DNA of 52,249 nt, from the NCBI GenBank assembly GCA_017522065.1, contig JAFXAD010000047.1, positions 1 through 52,249 of the forward strand. The letters are read 5' to 3'. The translations under genes were made by a program, and so were the position numbers. The notes under the pieces were generated by a model. The model ran no database searches and was not told the origin of the DNA. It saw only the letters and a list, made by a program, of their open reading frames with translations. The DNA is from Bacteroidales bacterium. Lineage in GTDB: Bacteria; Bacteroidota; Bacteroidia; Bacteroidales; P3. Positions 1 to 7,965 of the stretch are shown here, in pieces (position 1 is the first letter of the stretch; the number at the start of each line of letters is the position of its first letter).

Positions 1-1
1 C

Positions 2-220
2 CTTGCAACCATCATCAAGGAAGAAAAGTTGAAGACGGCAGAGACCAAGAAGTTTATCAGCAATGCATTCCGAGACGGACAGTTGAGAACCACTGGCACC
101 GACATCGACAAGATACTTCCGGCAATGTCGAGATTTGGCGGTGGCGGCAACAGGAGTTATAAAAAGACATCCGTCATCCGAAGGTTGAAGGAGTTCTTTG
201 AGAAGTATCTGGGTCTGTAA
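2..220 (+). CDS. hsdR: Type I restriction endonuclease HsdR subunit, C-terminal fragment (5' end outside window)
   Basis: The reading frame is open from base 2 with no start in view, so this is the last ~72 codons of a gene that begins before the window. The visible residues contain the motif FISNAFRDGQLRTTGTDIDK followed by MSRFGGGG and a basic, helical end with FFEKYLGL. I recognise this arrangement from the extreme C-terminus of EcoR124/EcoEI-type HsdR proteins, the ATP-dependent translocase/endonuclease subunit of type I restriction-modification enzymes. The motor and nuclease domains lie outside the window and cannot be checked. A TTG at 29 is in frame but is not a credible start because the family motif continues upstream of it. 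Whether hsdM and hsdS are adjacent cannot be seen. Confidence 0.75.
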   Translation, partial: LATIIKEEKLKTAETKKFISNAFRDGQLRTTGTDIDKILPAMSRFGGGGNRSYKKTSVIRRLKEFFEKYLGL

Positions 221-427
221 TCACGATGCATAACACAATACAATTTGCATTGGGTATATATCCTTTAAACCCTCGTATTTCTCGTTTCCAAATTTATATA
301 TATCACTACTTTGCCACATAACTTTATCATCACAAACACCATGCTTTGACAAGATTGCCAATGCTGTTCGTCGGAATTTCCGACAAACTGAAATGCTAAA
401 AAAAATGGGCGTTCCCATTTTTTTGTG

Positions 428-435
428 TACTTTTG
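428..435 (+). promoter_or_regulatory. Bacteroidetes -7 box upstream of the YciO/Sua5 gene
   Basis: TACTTTTG matches the Bacteroidetes -7 consensus TAnnTTTG and lies 22 bases before the ATG at 458. It falls inside the upstream extension of the reading frame that would begin at the GTG at 425, which argues for ATG 458 as the true start. No clear TTTG -33 element is visible at the expected distance. Confidence 0.6.
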
Positions 436-457
436 CAGATTCAAAAAAGCCAATAAA

Positions 458-1078
458 ATGCTGTTGAGAATATACCAAGACAATCCTAACAGTCGGGAAG
501 TCAACAAGGTGGCGGATATCATCAATCGCGGCGGCATCGTCGTGATTCCTACCGATACGCTCTATGCTTTCGTCTGCAGCATGGAGTTCAAAAAGTCCGT
601 CGAGATAATAGCACGACTGAAAGGCTTCTCGTTGAAGAAAGCCATGTACTCTATGTTGTGCGCTGACTTGAGCAGTGTTTCGGAGTATGTGCGTCCGATG
701 GACAAAGACGTCTTCCAGCTACTGAAGCAATGCCTGCCGGGTCCATACACTTTCATTATGGACGCTAACAACAACGTGCCTCGCAACTACCAGAACGCCA
801 ACAAGACAATAGGCATCCGCGTGCCTGCAAACTCAGTATGCAACGCTATAATACAAGCCGTAGGCTGCCCCCTGATAGGCACATCAGTTCGCACCCTCGA
901 CGAGGAACGTGAGTCAGAATATCTTACCGACCCCGAATTGATACATGAACTCTTTGGCTCCCAGGTCGATGCAGTCGTAGACGGCGGAATAGGGGAGGAC
1001 ATACCCTCGACAGTCGTCGACTGCAGCGCCGGCAACATGGAAGTAATCCGCTACGGAAAAGGAGAAATTGAAATATGA
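458..1078 (+). CDS. yciO: YciO/Sua5/YrdC-family protein (L-threonylcarbamoyladenylate synthase-like)
   Basis: A 206-residue single-domain protein of the YrdC-like fold. It shows the N-terminal IPTDTLY motif, a central LPGPYTF segment and KTIGIRVP. These match the nucleotide-binding groove of a family whose TsaC/Sua5 members make threonylcarbamoyl-AMP for the t6A37 modification of tRNA. The region after IPTDTLY and the LPGPYTF/TIGIRVP spacing resemble the YciO branch more than TsaC. YciO branch function is less settled, so the biochemical role is inferred. It lacks the C-terminal Sua5 domain. The start at 458 is chosen because a promoter-like box covers 428-435. The stop overlaps the next gene's start by four bases (ATGA), so the two are probably translationally coupled. 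Confidence 0.85.
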   Translation: MLLRIYQDNPNSREVNKVADIINRGGIVVIPTDTLYAFVCSMEFKKSVEIIARLKGFSLKKAMYSMLCADLSSVSEYVRPMDKDVFQLLKQCLPGPYTFIMDANNNVPRNYQNANKTIGIRVPANSVCNAIIQAVGCPLIGTSVRTLDEERESEYLTDPELIHELFGSQVDAVVDGGIGEDIPSTVVDCSAGNMEVIRYGKGEIEI

Positions 1079-1542
1079 GAATAGACATCACCACACACCA
1101 GCAGCGGCAGTCAGGCCCCATGGGATTCCTGATGCGCACAATCATACTCACTCTCGCCATCATTATCGCTATCCGCATCCTTCCTGGCGTCCGCATCGAA
1201 GGCGGCAGCGTTGCAACAGCCGTTTTCACCGCCCTCGTCATCTCGCTGCTCGACAACTTCATCCGCCCCATCCTCATTTTCATCACCCTGCCCTTCACCG
1301 TGGTGACAATGGGACTGTTCATATTCATAATCAACGCTGTGATTATCGAGCTGGCGGCAGGCATCGTCGGCCCCTTCCAGGTCGACTCGTTCGGCTACGC
1401 GCTGCTTTTCAGCCTCATCATCACCGCCCTCAACTACCTGCTCGAGCTGCCCAACCGCTGGCTGAACCGCACCACCTACAAGCCGCGCAGTGATTCCGAC
1501 ACGGACAACGACGGCTTCACCCCATACGAAGAAGTGGAATAG
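1075..1542 (+). CDS. Four-helix integral membrane protein of the PF04020 (phage holin superfamily IV-like) family
   Basis: A 155-residue protein with four hydrophobic segments separated by short loops: about residues 20-38, 46-72, 75-98 and 104-124. It has the internal pattern LLDNFIRPIL that I associate with PF04020, widespread small bacterial membrane proteins often annotated as phage holin family although they are chromosomal. The C-terminal ~30 residues are polar and acidic and likely cytoplasmic. The start ATG overlaps the stop of the preceding YciO/Sua5 gene. The first 16 residues are polar and could be trimmed if the internal Met at residue 16 is used. Function is unknown. There is no phage context here, so a lysis role is unlikely. 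Confidence 0.75.
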   Translation: MRIDITTHQQRQSGPMGFLMRTIILTLAIIIAIRILPGVRIEGGSVATAVFTALVISLLDNFIRPILIFITLPFTVVTMGLFIFIINAVIIELAAGIVGPFQVDSFGYALLFSLIITALNYLLELPNRWLNRTTYKPRSDSDTDNDGFTPYEEVE

Positions 1543-1550
1543 TCGCAACG

Positions 1551-2372
1551 CTACGGCAGCCGAAACATAATCGGAAGGGTGTACTCCGTGCGTACAGGCT
1601 TGCCACTCTGTCTGCCAGGCTTCCACTTCGGCATACCTTCCACGATGCGCTTGCCCTCGGCACCACAGCCACCGCCTATTTCGCGCAAAATACCCACATT
1701 GCTTACCGAACCATCCTTCTCGACGACAAACCGTACGACGACAGTACCCGAAATGCACTCTTCGCGTGCCTTTTCAGGATAACGCAGATTGTCTTCAATG
1801 TACTTGTTCAGTGCCTCTTCGCCGCCGGGAAACTCCGGATATTCGGACACGAAGACATAGATTTCCTCCTCGGGGTTGCTCTCGGTCGCAACCACATCGG
1901 TCATCATGTCTTCTGGTACTGCTTCACCTTGCAGTATCTCGATATCACCCGCCGTTATTTCAGGTAAATCCTCTTCCGACAACGGCTCTACAATCCCCAA
2001 TTCCGTGGATACTTCGGGCTCCTCCTCAATGCCCTCGACATAAAGGCTGTCGTCGCCAAGGCTGTCGGTGCCGCTGGCGGGCAGCGAGGTGTCGCCCGGC
2101 AGGGGTGTGTCGGTGGCAAGGGTGCTGCCGCCCGAACCGCCGCAGGCAACGAGCGAAAGCGTCAAGCCTGCCACGGTGGCGGCCTTGCCCACACTGAGAC
2201 GGCGGCTCAGTTCGCGCTCCAAGTAGCGCACCTCGGCCTCGCAGCGCGGACAGGTGCCGCGACAGTCGCCCGTGTGGGTGCATTCCTTGAGCTCTAACGG
2301 TATGCCGTTTTCTTCGGCAATCTGCTGTCGTACAGCCTTCAAGTGGTTGCAAATCTTCTTTCCTCGTGTCAT
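1551..2372 (-). CDS. TonB-like C-terminal domain protein with an N-terminal Cys cluster
   Basis: A 273-residue protein. The C-terminal ~100 residues (EYPEFPGGEEALNKYI, RYPEKA, GTVVVRFVVEKDGSV, then KWKPG) are a typical Bacteroidetes TonB_C domain, which energises outer-membrane receptors by contacting their TonB box. The N-terminus is unusual. About 60 residues carry C8, C31, C37, C41 and C44 in the order CNH, CTHTGDC, CPRC, suggesting a cytoplasmic metal-binding or redox module. A hydrophobic stretch (62-77) follows, ending in LVACGG, which looks like a lipobox but lies far from the N-terminus. A long acidic, Ser/Thr/Pro-rich linker then spans the periplasm. The ATG at 2372 is chosen because a -7 box lies immediately upstream at 2396-2403; the longer in-frame extension would run through that promoter. 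No exbB/exbD is nearby. Confidence 0.8.
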   Translation of the reverse strand: MTRGKKICNHLKAVRQQIAEENGIPLELKECTHTGDCRGTCPRCEAEVRYLERELSRRLSVGKAATVAGLTLSLVACGGSGGSTLATDTPLPGDTSLPASGTDSLGDDSLYVEGIEEEPEVSTELGIVEPLSEEDLPEITAGDIEILQGEAVPEDMMTDVVATESNPEEEIYVFVSEYPEFPGGEEALNKYIEDNLRYPEKAREECISGTVVVRFVVEKDGSVSNVGILREIGGGCGAEGKRIVEGMPKWKPGRQSGKPVRTEYTLPIMFRLP

Positions 2373-2395
2373 GATTCCGTATGTTTTTCGAACTG

Positions 2396-2423
2396 CAAAG
2401 GTACAAAAAAATTTAATTCTCAA
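2396..2423 (-). promoter_or_regulatory. Bacteroidetes promoter for the TonB-like gene
   Basis: On the minus strand, TACCTTTG (2403-2396) matches TAnnTTTG. A TTG at 2423-2421 is spaced about 17 bases upstream as a -33 element. It sits 24 bases before the ATG at 2372. Confidence 0.65.
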
Positions 2424-2650
2424 CACCGACCGACAGAAAAAATGGTGTGCAAGTATCCTCTTTTTTCGTACGCAAGCGGTCTGCAACGGTGTAGCGGTTC
2501 GGGTTGCGGAGGGTTTTATTTTTATTGTGGCAGCAAAATAAAAGCCTCATCTCTGCGTTATGGATTCGCTTTGTTGTCTGCCGGACTGCGAACCCGACGG
2601 CTTGCAAAGCAACAGCGAACCAGATTCTTAACATAAACCATCAATACAAT

Positions 2651-3532
2651 ATGCAGAAATATACTAAAGTAGCAGAAATAAAAGATGCTATTGCAAAAGT
2701 TAAGGCCGACGGCAAAACAATAGGTTTGGTGCCCACCATGGGCGCTTTGCACGAAGGACACCTGTCGCTGATACGCCGTGCCGCGCAGGAGAACGACGTC
2801 GTGGTTGTCAGCCTGTTTGTCAATCCGATACAATTCAACAACAAAGAGGATTTGGCAAAGTACCCCCGCACCGTGGATGCCGACCTCAAACTCATTGAAA
2901 GCGTCGAAGGAACAATCTTCGTGCTTGTCCCCTCGGTCGAGGAAATGTACCCCGAGCCCGTGAAAGAAGAGTACCATTTCGGACCCCTCGAGGAGGTGAT
3001 GGAAGGACCACAGCGTCCGGGCCACTTCTCGGGCGTCGCCGTCGTCGTGCGTCGTCTGTTCGACATCGCCACCCCCGACCGCGCCTACTTCGGCGAGAAG
3101 GACTATCAGCAGCTGGCAATAATCCGCAACCTCATCGAACAGATAAAATATCCGATTGAAATTGTCGCCTGCCCGATAGTGCGCGCCGACGATGGTCTGG
3201 CCCTCTCAAGCCGCAACATGCGACTCTCGCCAGCAGCACGCGCCGTTGCACCTGCCATCCACGACACTCTCGAACAAGCAGCCGAAATGGCTGAATACGA
3301 GGATGTCGACGACGTGAAAGAGTGGGTGATGAGCACCCTCGGCTCCTTCCACGAGGTCAACGCTGACCAATGCCCTGACGGACTGAAGTTTGAACCCGAA
3401 TATTTCGAAGTCGTCAACGCACGAACCCTCCAGCCCATCGAGAACTGGGAAGAGGCCGGCAACGACGGTGCCGTAGGCTGCATCGCCGTATGGCTCGACG
3501 GAGTGCGACTGATAGATATCGTCAAGTTCTAG
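2651..3532 (+). CDS. panC: Pantothenate synthetase (pantoate--beta-alanine ligase)
   Basis: A 293-residue enzyme that condenses pantoate with beta-alanine using ATP in the pathway to coenzyme A. The nucleotide-binding HIGH-type motif is intact (VPTMGALHEGHLSLI, residues ~26-40). FVNPIQFNNKEDLAKYPR, the AYFGEKDYQQL segment and the KMSKS-like LALSSRNMRLS all match PanC. Length is normal (~280-295). The ATG at 2651 gives the family's usual N-terminus; the in-frame extension to 2504 encodes nothing family-like. The gene is divergent from the TonB-like gene and no panB or panD is within view. A strong hairpin terminator follows at 3592-3623, so it looks monocistronic. Confidence 0.97.
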   Translation: MQKYTKVAEIKDAIAKVKADGKTIGLVPTMGALHEGHLSLIRRAAQENDVVVVSLFVNPIQFNNKEDLAKYPRTVDADLKLIESVEGTIFVLVPSVEEMYPEPVKEEYHFGPLEEVMEGPQRPGHFSGVAVVVRRLFDIATPDRAYFGEKDYQQLAIIRNLIEQIKYPIEIVACPIVRADDGLALSSRNMRLSPAARAVAPAIHDTLEQAAEMAEYEDVDDVKEWVMSTLGSFHEVNADQCPDGLKFEPEYFEVVNARTLQPIENWEEAGNDGAVGCIAVWLDGVRLIDIVKF

Positions 3533-3537
3533 AACTG

Positions 3538-3590
3538 CGTACGAAAACGAAAACGAAAAACTTCGTACGAAAACGAAAACGAAAACAAAA
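3538..3590 (+). repeat. ACGAAA-type hexamer repeat tract
   Basis: Eight-plus units of ACGAAA and close variants fill the 50 bases between panC and its terminator, interrupted once by a CTTCGT inversion. The same hexamer family occurs on the opposite strand at 32585-32667, 44119-44230 and 47038-47060. Confidence 0.85.
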
Positions 3591-3591
3591 A

Positions 3592-3623
3592 AAATAGGCG
3601 GCGCCATTCGGCGCCGCCTATTT
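3592..3623 (+). terminator. Intrinsic terminator after panC (possibly bidirectional)
   Basis: A perfect 14-bp stem (AAATAGGCGGCGCC paired with its complement at 3610-3623) closes on the four-base loop ATTC. The left flank is A-rich and the right flank begins TTT, so it could stop panC transcription and also minus-strand transcription from the lipoprotein gene at 3836-4798. Confidence 0.85.
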
Positions 3624-3840
3624 CATTTCCAGTAGAACCCAAATAATCGTTGACCTCAATATTCGCAAAATTCGAGTTTTGTTTGCAAAACTAATTCGTT
3701 GTGTTGCATAAACATATTCGTATAATTCGCGAAATTGCTCATTGTGTTTTCTTTATTTATTAGGTATTCGCAGGCATGCCACGTGTTCAAAAAAATTAGC
3801 GGTCTCCTATTTGCGTTCAAAAAATTAGCGGTCTACTATT
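3624..3840. repeat. Repeat-filled intergenic region: AATTCG motifs, dispersed 51-bp element, 27-bp direct repeat
   Basis: No gene is seen here. The segment 3733-3783 matches 42190-42240 with about six differences in 51 bases, so it is part of the dispersed MITE-like element described at 42035. Next to it, a 27-base direct repeat (GTTCAAAAAAATTAGCGG and following bases) occurs at 3785-3811 and 3815-3840; the second copy runs into the stop codon of the lipoprotein gene. AATTCG-type hexamers are scattered before it. Confidence 0.7.
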
Positions 3841-4798
3841 CGTATTCGAAATATTCGGTGATTTTCCAGCTGTTCTGTCCGATGGTGCTGCTATACGATT
3901 CCTCTTGGCTGCGCGAAACGGGCCACTTGCCGTCGTAGGTGTAGGTGTAGTTCACTTCATCGGTGTCGCCGTCGAGGTCGGAAAGGACAATCTTCGTGAT
4001 GTTGTTCTTGTTGCAGAACTCTACGCCAATCTCGCTCTCTCCGTAACCGCCGAACATAAGACCAAAGCCCTTGAAGGGGTTGTTCTTGTCGTCGTAGGTG
4101 AAGGACATCGTGGCGTTGCCGTACGGCGTGACAGCGGTGATTTTGCTTACGTTGTCACCATCCCAGGTGAGGTTCATCTTGATGCTCTGAGTCGACTTCG
4201 CTGCTTTGGCGTGCAACTCGCGCATTACTTTTTCTGTAGTCTTGCTCTGAGGAATTATGTTGCCAAGCAGCAACTTCTCCATGCGGCTGACGGAAGCGGA
4301 TTTCTTTTTGTAAATATCTCCGTCGCCCGTCATCGTTATAGTGCTGATTTTCTTGCCGTCATGCTCGAACTCATAGACAAAGTCGGGAGTCGTCTTTTCA
4401 TCATAAATTTCGGCTTTCTGCAACTTCTTGCCGTCGTAGGTGAATACCATACGGAACTCGTAGTTGGCTTTGACCTCGGTCAGCTGGCTGCCGTCGTAAG
4501 TGAAGCGCAGCACATCCTGATCCCCGTCGAGCACCATATTGCCCTCGTCGTCGTAGTCGTATGACGGATACGCTATCTGCGCAAGTTTCTTGCCGTCCCA
4601 GGTCCACTGCTCGGTGACGTGCTTGGGCGTGCCATTCGTCTCGGTTTGCCAGCCCTCACCATCGTTGTAGGAATAGCTGTTCGATACTTCTTCGTAAACT
4701 TTGGCGATTTTCTCCTTGGGGTTGTACTTGCCATCTTTCTGGCAGGCTCCGAAGAGGAGCAGCGCAGCAGCAGCTGCAAATAAGACTGTTCGTTTCAT
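3836..4798 (-). CDS. Lipoprotein with repeated beta motifs (YDGKKL type)
   Basis: A 320-residue exported protein. Residues 1-19 form a lipoprotein signal peptide ending LLLFGAC, so Cys19 would be lipidated and the protein anchored in the envelope. The mature part repeats a short beta-strand pair several times: WDGKKLAQI, YDGSQLTEV, YDGKKLQKA, HDGKKISTI, WDGDNVSKI and YDDKNNPF, ending in a YTYDGKWP unit. This resembles the RHS/YD-like beta-hairpin repeats of Bacteroidales surface lipoproteins such as DUF4595-like proteins. I do not recognise a catalytic motif and make no functional claim. It is divergent from the M1 peptidase gene. Its last codons overlap a short intergenic direct repeat, so the extreme C-terminus may have been altered by that repeat. 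Confidence 0.8.
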   Translation of the reverse strand: MKRTVLFAAAAALLLFGACQKDGKYNPKEKIAKVYEEVSNSYSYNDGEGWQTETNGTPKHVTEQWTWDGKKLAQIAYPSYDYDDEGNMVLDGDQDVLRFTYDGSQLTEVKANYEFRMVFTYDGKKLQKAEIYDEKTTPDFVYEFEHDGKKISTITMTGDGDIYKKKSASVSRMEKLLLGNIIPQSKTTEKVMRELHAKAAKSTQSIKMNLTWDGDNVSKITAVTPYGNATMSFTYDDKNNPFKGFGLMFGGYGESEIGVEFCNKNNITKIVLSDLDGDTDEVNYTYTYDGKWPVSRSQEESYSSTIGQNSWKITEYFEYE

Positions 4799-4884
4799 GG
4801 TTGTTTTTTTTAAAAGTTATAATCATATAACGTTTTAGGTGCCGAAATCTTACACTCAGTAGTGAAATTTTTAAAAAAAAATCG

Positions 4885-4892
4885 TATTTTTG
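4885..4892 (+). promoter_or_regulatory. Bacteroidetes -7 box for the M1 peptidase gene
   Basis: TATTTTTG fits TAnnTTTG and lies 47 bases before ATG 4940, in the divergent region with the lipoprotein gene. A matching -33 element is not obvious in the A-rich sequence upstream. Confidence 0.6.
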
Positions 4893-4939
4893 CAAAATAA
4901 TTATTGATTGTCAACCATCACTATATAAAACGTATTCAG

Positions 4940-7273
4940 ATGAAGAAATCACTCTTATTTGCAATCGTGACGGCTTTTGTCGCCTCTCATTTTTCGAATT
5001 TGCAGGCTCAGGACAACATCAGCGACAGCATCGATGTGCTGCACTACGACCTGCGGCTGGATATCGGCAACAGGAGCTTTAAACGCATGGAAGGCTCGGC
5101 ATCGGTAACGATGCGCCTCTTGCGCCAGGTAGACAGCATTGCCCTTGAGCTCTGTCCGGCAGATGTCGACTCGGTGTGGGTTGACGGCGTCGCCGTGTCG
5201 TTCGACTTCGTAGAGCAGCAGCGACTGCTCCGCGTCGCAAACTCAGCAGCGCAGGGCGACACTCTTACGATGACCGTTTTCTACCGCAAAGGTCAGCACA
5301 TAATGCAGCAGGGATGGGGCGGATTCTACTTCGACAACAACATCTACTACAATCTCGGCATTGCCATTTATGAATATCCGCACAATGTCGGAAAAGCCTG
5401 GTTCCCATGCCGCGACAATTTCTACGACAAGGCCACCTACCATTTCGAAATCACCGCCAAACCCGAATGGAAAGCTATCTGCACAGGCCTGCTCGACACG
5501 GTAGTGAACCATTCCGACGGCAGCAGCACGTGGTGCTGGACGCTCGACAGACAGACGCCTACCTACCTGGTCGGTGTTGCAGTAGCTCCGTTTCACGTTA
5601 TTGAACGTCAGTATGTAAGCGAAGACGGCACCTATCCCGCCATCTTGGGCTTCCTCGCTCACGACAGCGCCAACGTCTGGAAGGCATACGAGAATATGAG
5701 CAAAGTGATTCCTATGTACGAACGCTGTTTCGGACCCTACCGGTGGGACCGCGTCGGATATGTCTCCACACCCAAAGGCTCGATGGAACATGTAGGCAAC
5801 GTGGCCTTTACGACCGAATGTATGGCCTCGTCGCAAGTCTCCTGTCTCGCAACGATGTCGCACGAGTTCGCACATTCCTGGTTCGGAAACCTGGTCACCT
5901 GCGCCAGCAGTGCCGACATGTGGATTAATGAAGGCGGTGCCTCGTTTTGCGAAGAGGTCGCTGTGCAGGCTATCTTTGCAGAAACCAATCCCAACCGCTA
6001 TCGCACCTACGCCAACGACAACCTGCGCGATGTCCTCCTGCAAACCCACATCAGGGACAACGGTTTCAAACCTCTCTATGGGCAGACAAGCAACTATACT
6101 TACGGCTCGACAGTCTACAACAAAGGGGCTACGGTCTGGCACTCGCTGCGCGGATATGTGGGCGACTCGCTCTTCTACGCAGCTATGCGAAAACTCTTCG
6201 ACCGCTGCGCTTTCCAGAATATCGACAGCTGGCAGCTGCGCGACAGCCTGTCGCTCTATACCGGAATGGATTTGACCGATTTCTTCGATTTCCATGTCTT
6301 CCGCCCCGGATTCGTCGATTATGTCATCGACTCCATGAGGTGTAGCCAGGAATCGACTGCCGTCTACCTGCGACAGAAACTCTATGGCACCGACACTTTT
6401 GCCAATGGCAACAGGGTGTGGGTCACGTTTTTTGCAGACGACTTTAGCGAGGCTCGACGCCTTGCCGTCTTCGACGGCGAGACGACTAAGGCGGTTTTCC
6501 AGTTGCCGTTTGTGCCGGCATTTGCTGTGGTCGACTACGACGAAGCCCTCTCAAAGGCATCGATAGGAGAGCGCCTGAATGTCAATCAGACGGGTCTGAG
6601 CAACCTCCACAATGCCCTTTTCAGAACAGAAGTGGCCGAGGTGGACCCGTCGTCCAAAAGCAGGCTCTACATCGCTCACCACTGGAGTTCGCCCGACCCC
6701 GACCCCAATCCGCATATCGTCAAGATGGCCGACCACTACTGGACTGTCGACGGCATTCTGACCGAGGGAACAAAGATGAACGGACAATTCCGTTTCAGCG
6801 CCACCGGCAGCGACAACACGCTCGACAACGACCTGCTCGGCTCCGGTTACGACATGTCGATGCTCCGCCTGATGTACCGCAGAGGTGCTGGCGACCGGTG
6901 GCGTCCGGTCTCGGAACTCCATTCGGGCAGCACCCAAGGCTATTTCACCGACACCCTGCTCAAACTGGGCGAATACACTCTGGCCTATATCGATGAGGAT
7001 TATGTCGGAATATCGCAGCCGTCGGAATTCACGGCAAAGAACGTGACTGTTTATCCCAACCCGACAACAGGCAAACTGACCATCAGCACCGGTCGCGCCG
7101 GCGAGCAACTCGTGGTGGAAATCTACGACACAACGGGTCGTCGCCAATGCAGTCCGTTCAGAACCAATAGCGGTGACAGCTTCGTCGCCCCAGTCCGTGC
7201 AGGTGCGTATGTCTTTGTCGTCCGAAGGGTTCAGGGTTCGGAAAGTGTAAGCCTGAATGTGCAGGTGCGCTGA
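4940..7273 (+). CDS. Secreted M1-family metallopeptidase with T9SS type A sorting domain
   Basis: A 777-residue exported zinc peptidase. Residues 1-23 are a signal peptide ending LQAQ. The M1 catalytic centre is complete: HEFAH at 308-312 and the third zinc ligand E331 (HEXXH-x18-E). The exopeptidase-type substrate motif appears as GSMEH at 280-284 instead of the canonical GxMEN, so true aminopeptidase specificity is uncertain. The last ~75 residues (VYPNPTTGKL, VEIYDTTGRR, AGAYVFVV) are a T9SS type A C-terminal domain, which directs passage across the outer membrane and surface attachment. The ATG at 4940 is chosen because it starts the signal peptide and follows the -7 box at 4885. The likely role is extracellular peptide degradation for amino-acid supply. 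It is followed by the ECF sigma operon but has no clear transcriptional link to it. Confidence 0.92.
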   Translation: MKKSLLFAIVTAFVASHFSNLQAQDNISDSIDVLHYDLRLDIGNRSFKRMEGSASVTMRLLRQVDSIALELCPADVDSVWVDGVAVSFDFVEQQRLLRVANSAAQGDTLTMTVFYRKGQHIMQQGWGGFYFDNNIYYNLGIAIYEYPHNVGKAWFPCRDNFYDKATYHFEITAKPEWKAICTGLLDTVVNHSDGSSTWCWTLDRQTPTYLVGVAVAPFHVIERQYVSEDGTYPAILGFLAHDSANVWKAYENMSKVIPMYERCFGPYRWDRVGYVSTPKGSMEHVGNVAFTTECMASSQVSCLATMSHEFAHSWFGNLVTCASSADMWINEGGASFCEEVAVQAIFAETNPNRYRTYANDNLRDVLLQTHIRDNGFKPLYGQTSNYTYGSTVYNKGATVWHSLRGYVGDSLFYAAMRKLFDRCAFQNIDSWQLRDSLSLYTGMDLTDFFDFHVFRPGFVDYVIDSMRCSQESTAVYLRQKLYGTDTFANGNRVWVTFFADDFSEARRLAVFDGETTKAVFQLPFVPAFAVVDYDEALSKASIGERLNVNQTGLSNLHNALFRTEVAEVDPSSKSRLYIAHHWSSPDPDPNPHIVKMADHYWTVDGILTEGTKMNGQFRFSATGSDNTLDNDLLGSGYDMSMLRLMYRRGAGDRWRPVSELHSGSTQGYFTDTLLKLGEYTLAYIDEDYVGISQPSEFTAKNVTVYPNPTTGKLTISTGRAGEQLVVEIYDTTGRRQCSPFRTNSGDSFVAPVRAGAYVFVVRRVQGSESVSLNVQVR

Positions 7274-7410
7274 TGGCCGTTTCCCTCCTCGCGATACGCG
7301 CTGTCTATGCTTATTGAAAACGGTCGAGAAAAGACGTTTTAATATTTTTTAACAATTTTTATAAAACTTTTTCGGGTCTATTCTCATCTTGTGACACAAA
7401 GCGGTAAACG

Positions 7411-7965
7411 ATGCTGACTCTTGACGAAGTAATAGAAGGCTGCCGAAACGGTGATGCGACGATGCAAAAAGAACTGTACGACAGATACAGCGCCCGGTTC
7501 TATTCCATCTGTTTGCGTTATGCGCCCGATGCCGACGTCGCGAAAGACATGCTCATCGAAGGCTTCTTGACCATCTTTTCGGAGATAGAGACCTTCAGAG
7601 GGGAAGGGTCGTTCGAGGGGTGGATGCACGCCGTTATGCGTAGCGCTATTGTCGCCGAATACCGCCGCAACCGTAAGCACCGTGAGAGTGTGGCGTTGGA
7701 CGAGGCCGACGAAGTGGGTTCCCATACGTCGTCCCCGGAAAGCAGCATCGATTTGCGTTCCGCTCTTCAGGAAGCCATGAAAAAGCTGAGCGAAAAGGAA
7801 CGTGTCGCTTTTAACCTCGTGGCCGTCGACGGATATACCCTCGACGAGGCAGCGAAGCTGATAAAAGAACCGCTGTCGACGATAAAGACACGCTATTACA
7901 GCGCCAAAGAGAAAATGAGACTAATACTTTTGAAAAAAATAGGAAAAGACTATCTGAAAAAATGA
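7411..7965 (+). CDS. RNA polymerase ECF-type sigma factor
   Basis: A 184-residue ECF sigma factor. The sigma-2 region spans about residues 10-75 (LYDRYSARFYSICLRYAPD, then DMLIEGFLTIF and GSFEGWMHAVMRS), and the sigma-4 region about 115-170 (LSEKERVAFNLVAVDGYTLD, then a helix-turn-helix and TIKTRYYSAKEKMR). It has no extra C-terminal domain. No housekeeping TAnnTTTG box is visible upstream, consistent with a self-activated ECF promoter. The stop overlaps the start of the next gene (ATGA at 7962-7965), so the two are co-translated, as is usual for a sigma factor and its anti-sigma or membrane regulator. The regulon is unknown; nearby secreted-protein genes are possible targets. Confidence 0.93.
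   Translation: MLTLDEVIEGCRNGDATMQKELYDRYSARFYSICLRYAPDADVAKDMLIEGFLTIFSEIETFRGEGSFEGWMHAVMRSAIVAEYRRNRKHRESVALDEADEVGSHTSSPESSIDLRSALQEAMKKLSEKERVAFNLVAVDGYTLDEAAKLIKEPLSTIKTRYYSAKEKMRLILLKKIGKDYLKK

Noticed and set aside
370-384. GTCGGAATTTCCGAC palindrome as an operator
   Set aside because: A single near-palindrome in an intergenic region with no second copy and no nearby regulator; not enough support.
1075-1542. Phage holin, suggesting a prophage
   Set aside because: PF04020 proteins are ordinary chromosomal membrane proteins and no phage gene is adjacent; the name is misleading here.
2504-2650. N-terminal extension of PanC
   Set aside because: Residues before Met at 2651 are unlike any PanC, and the family's N-terminus fits 2651 exactly.
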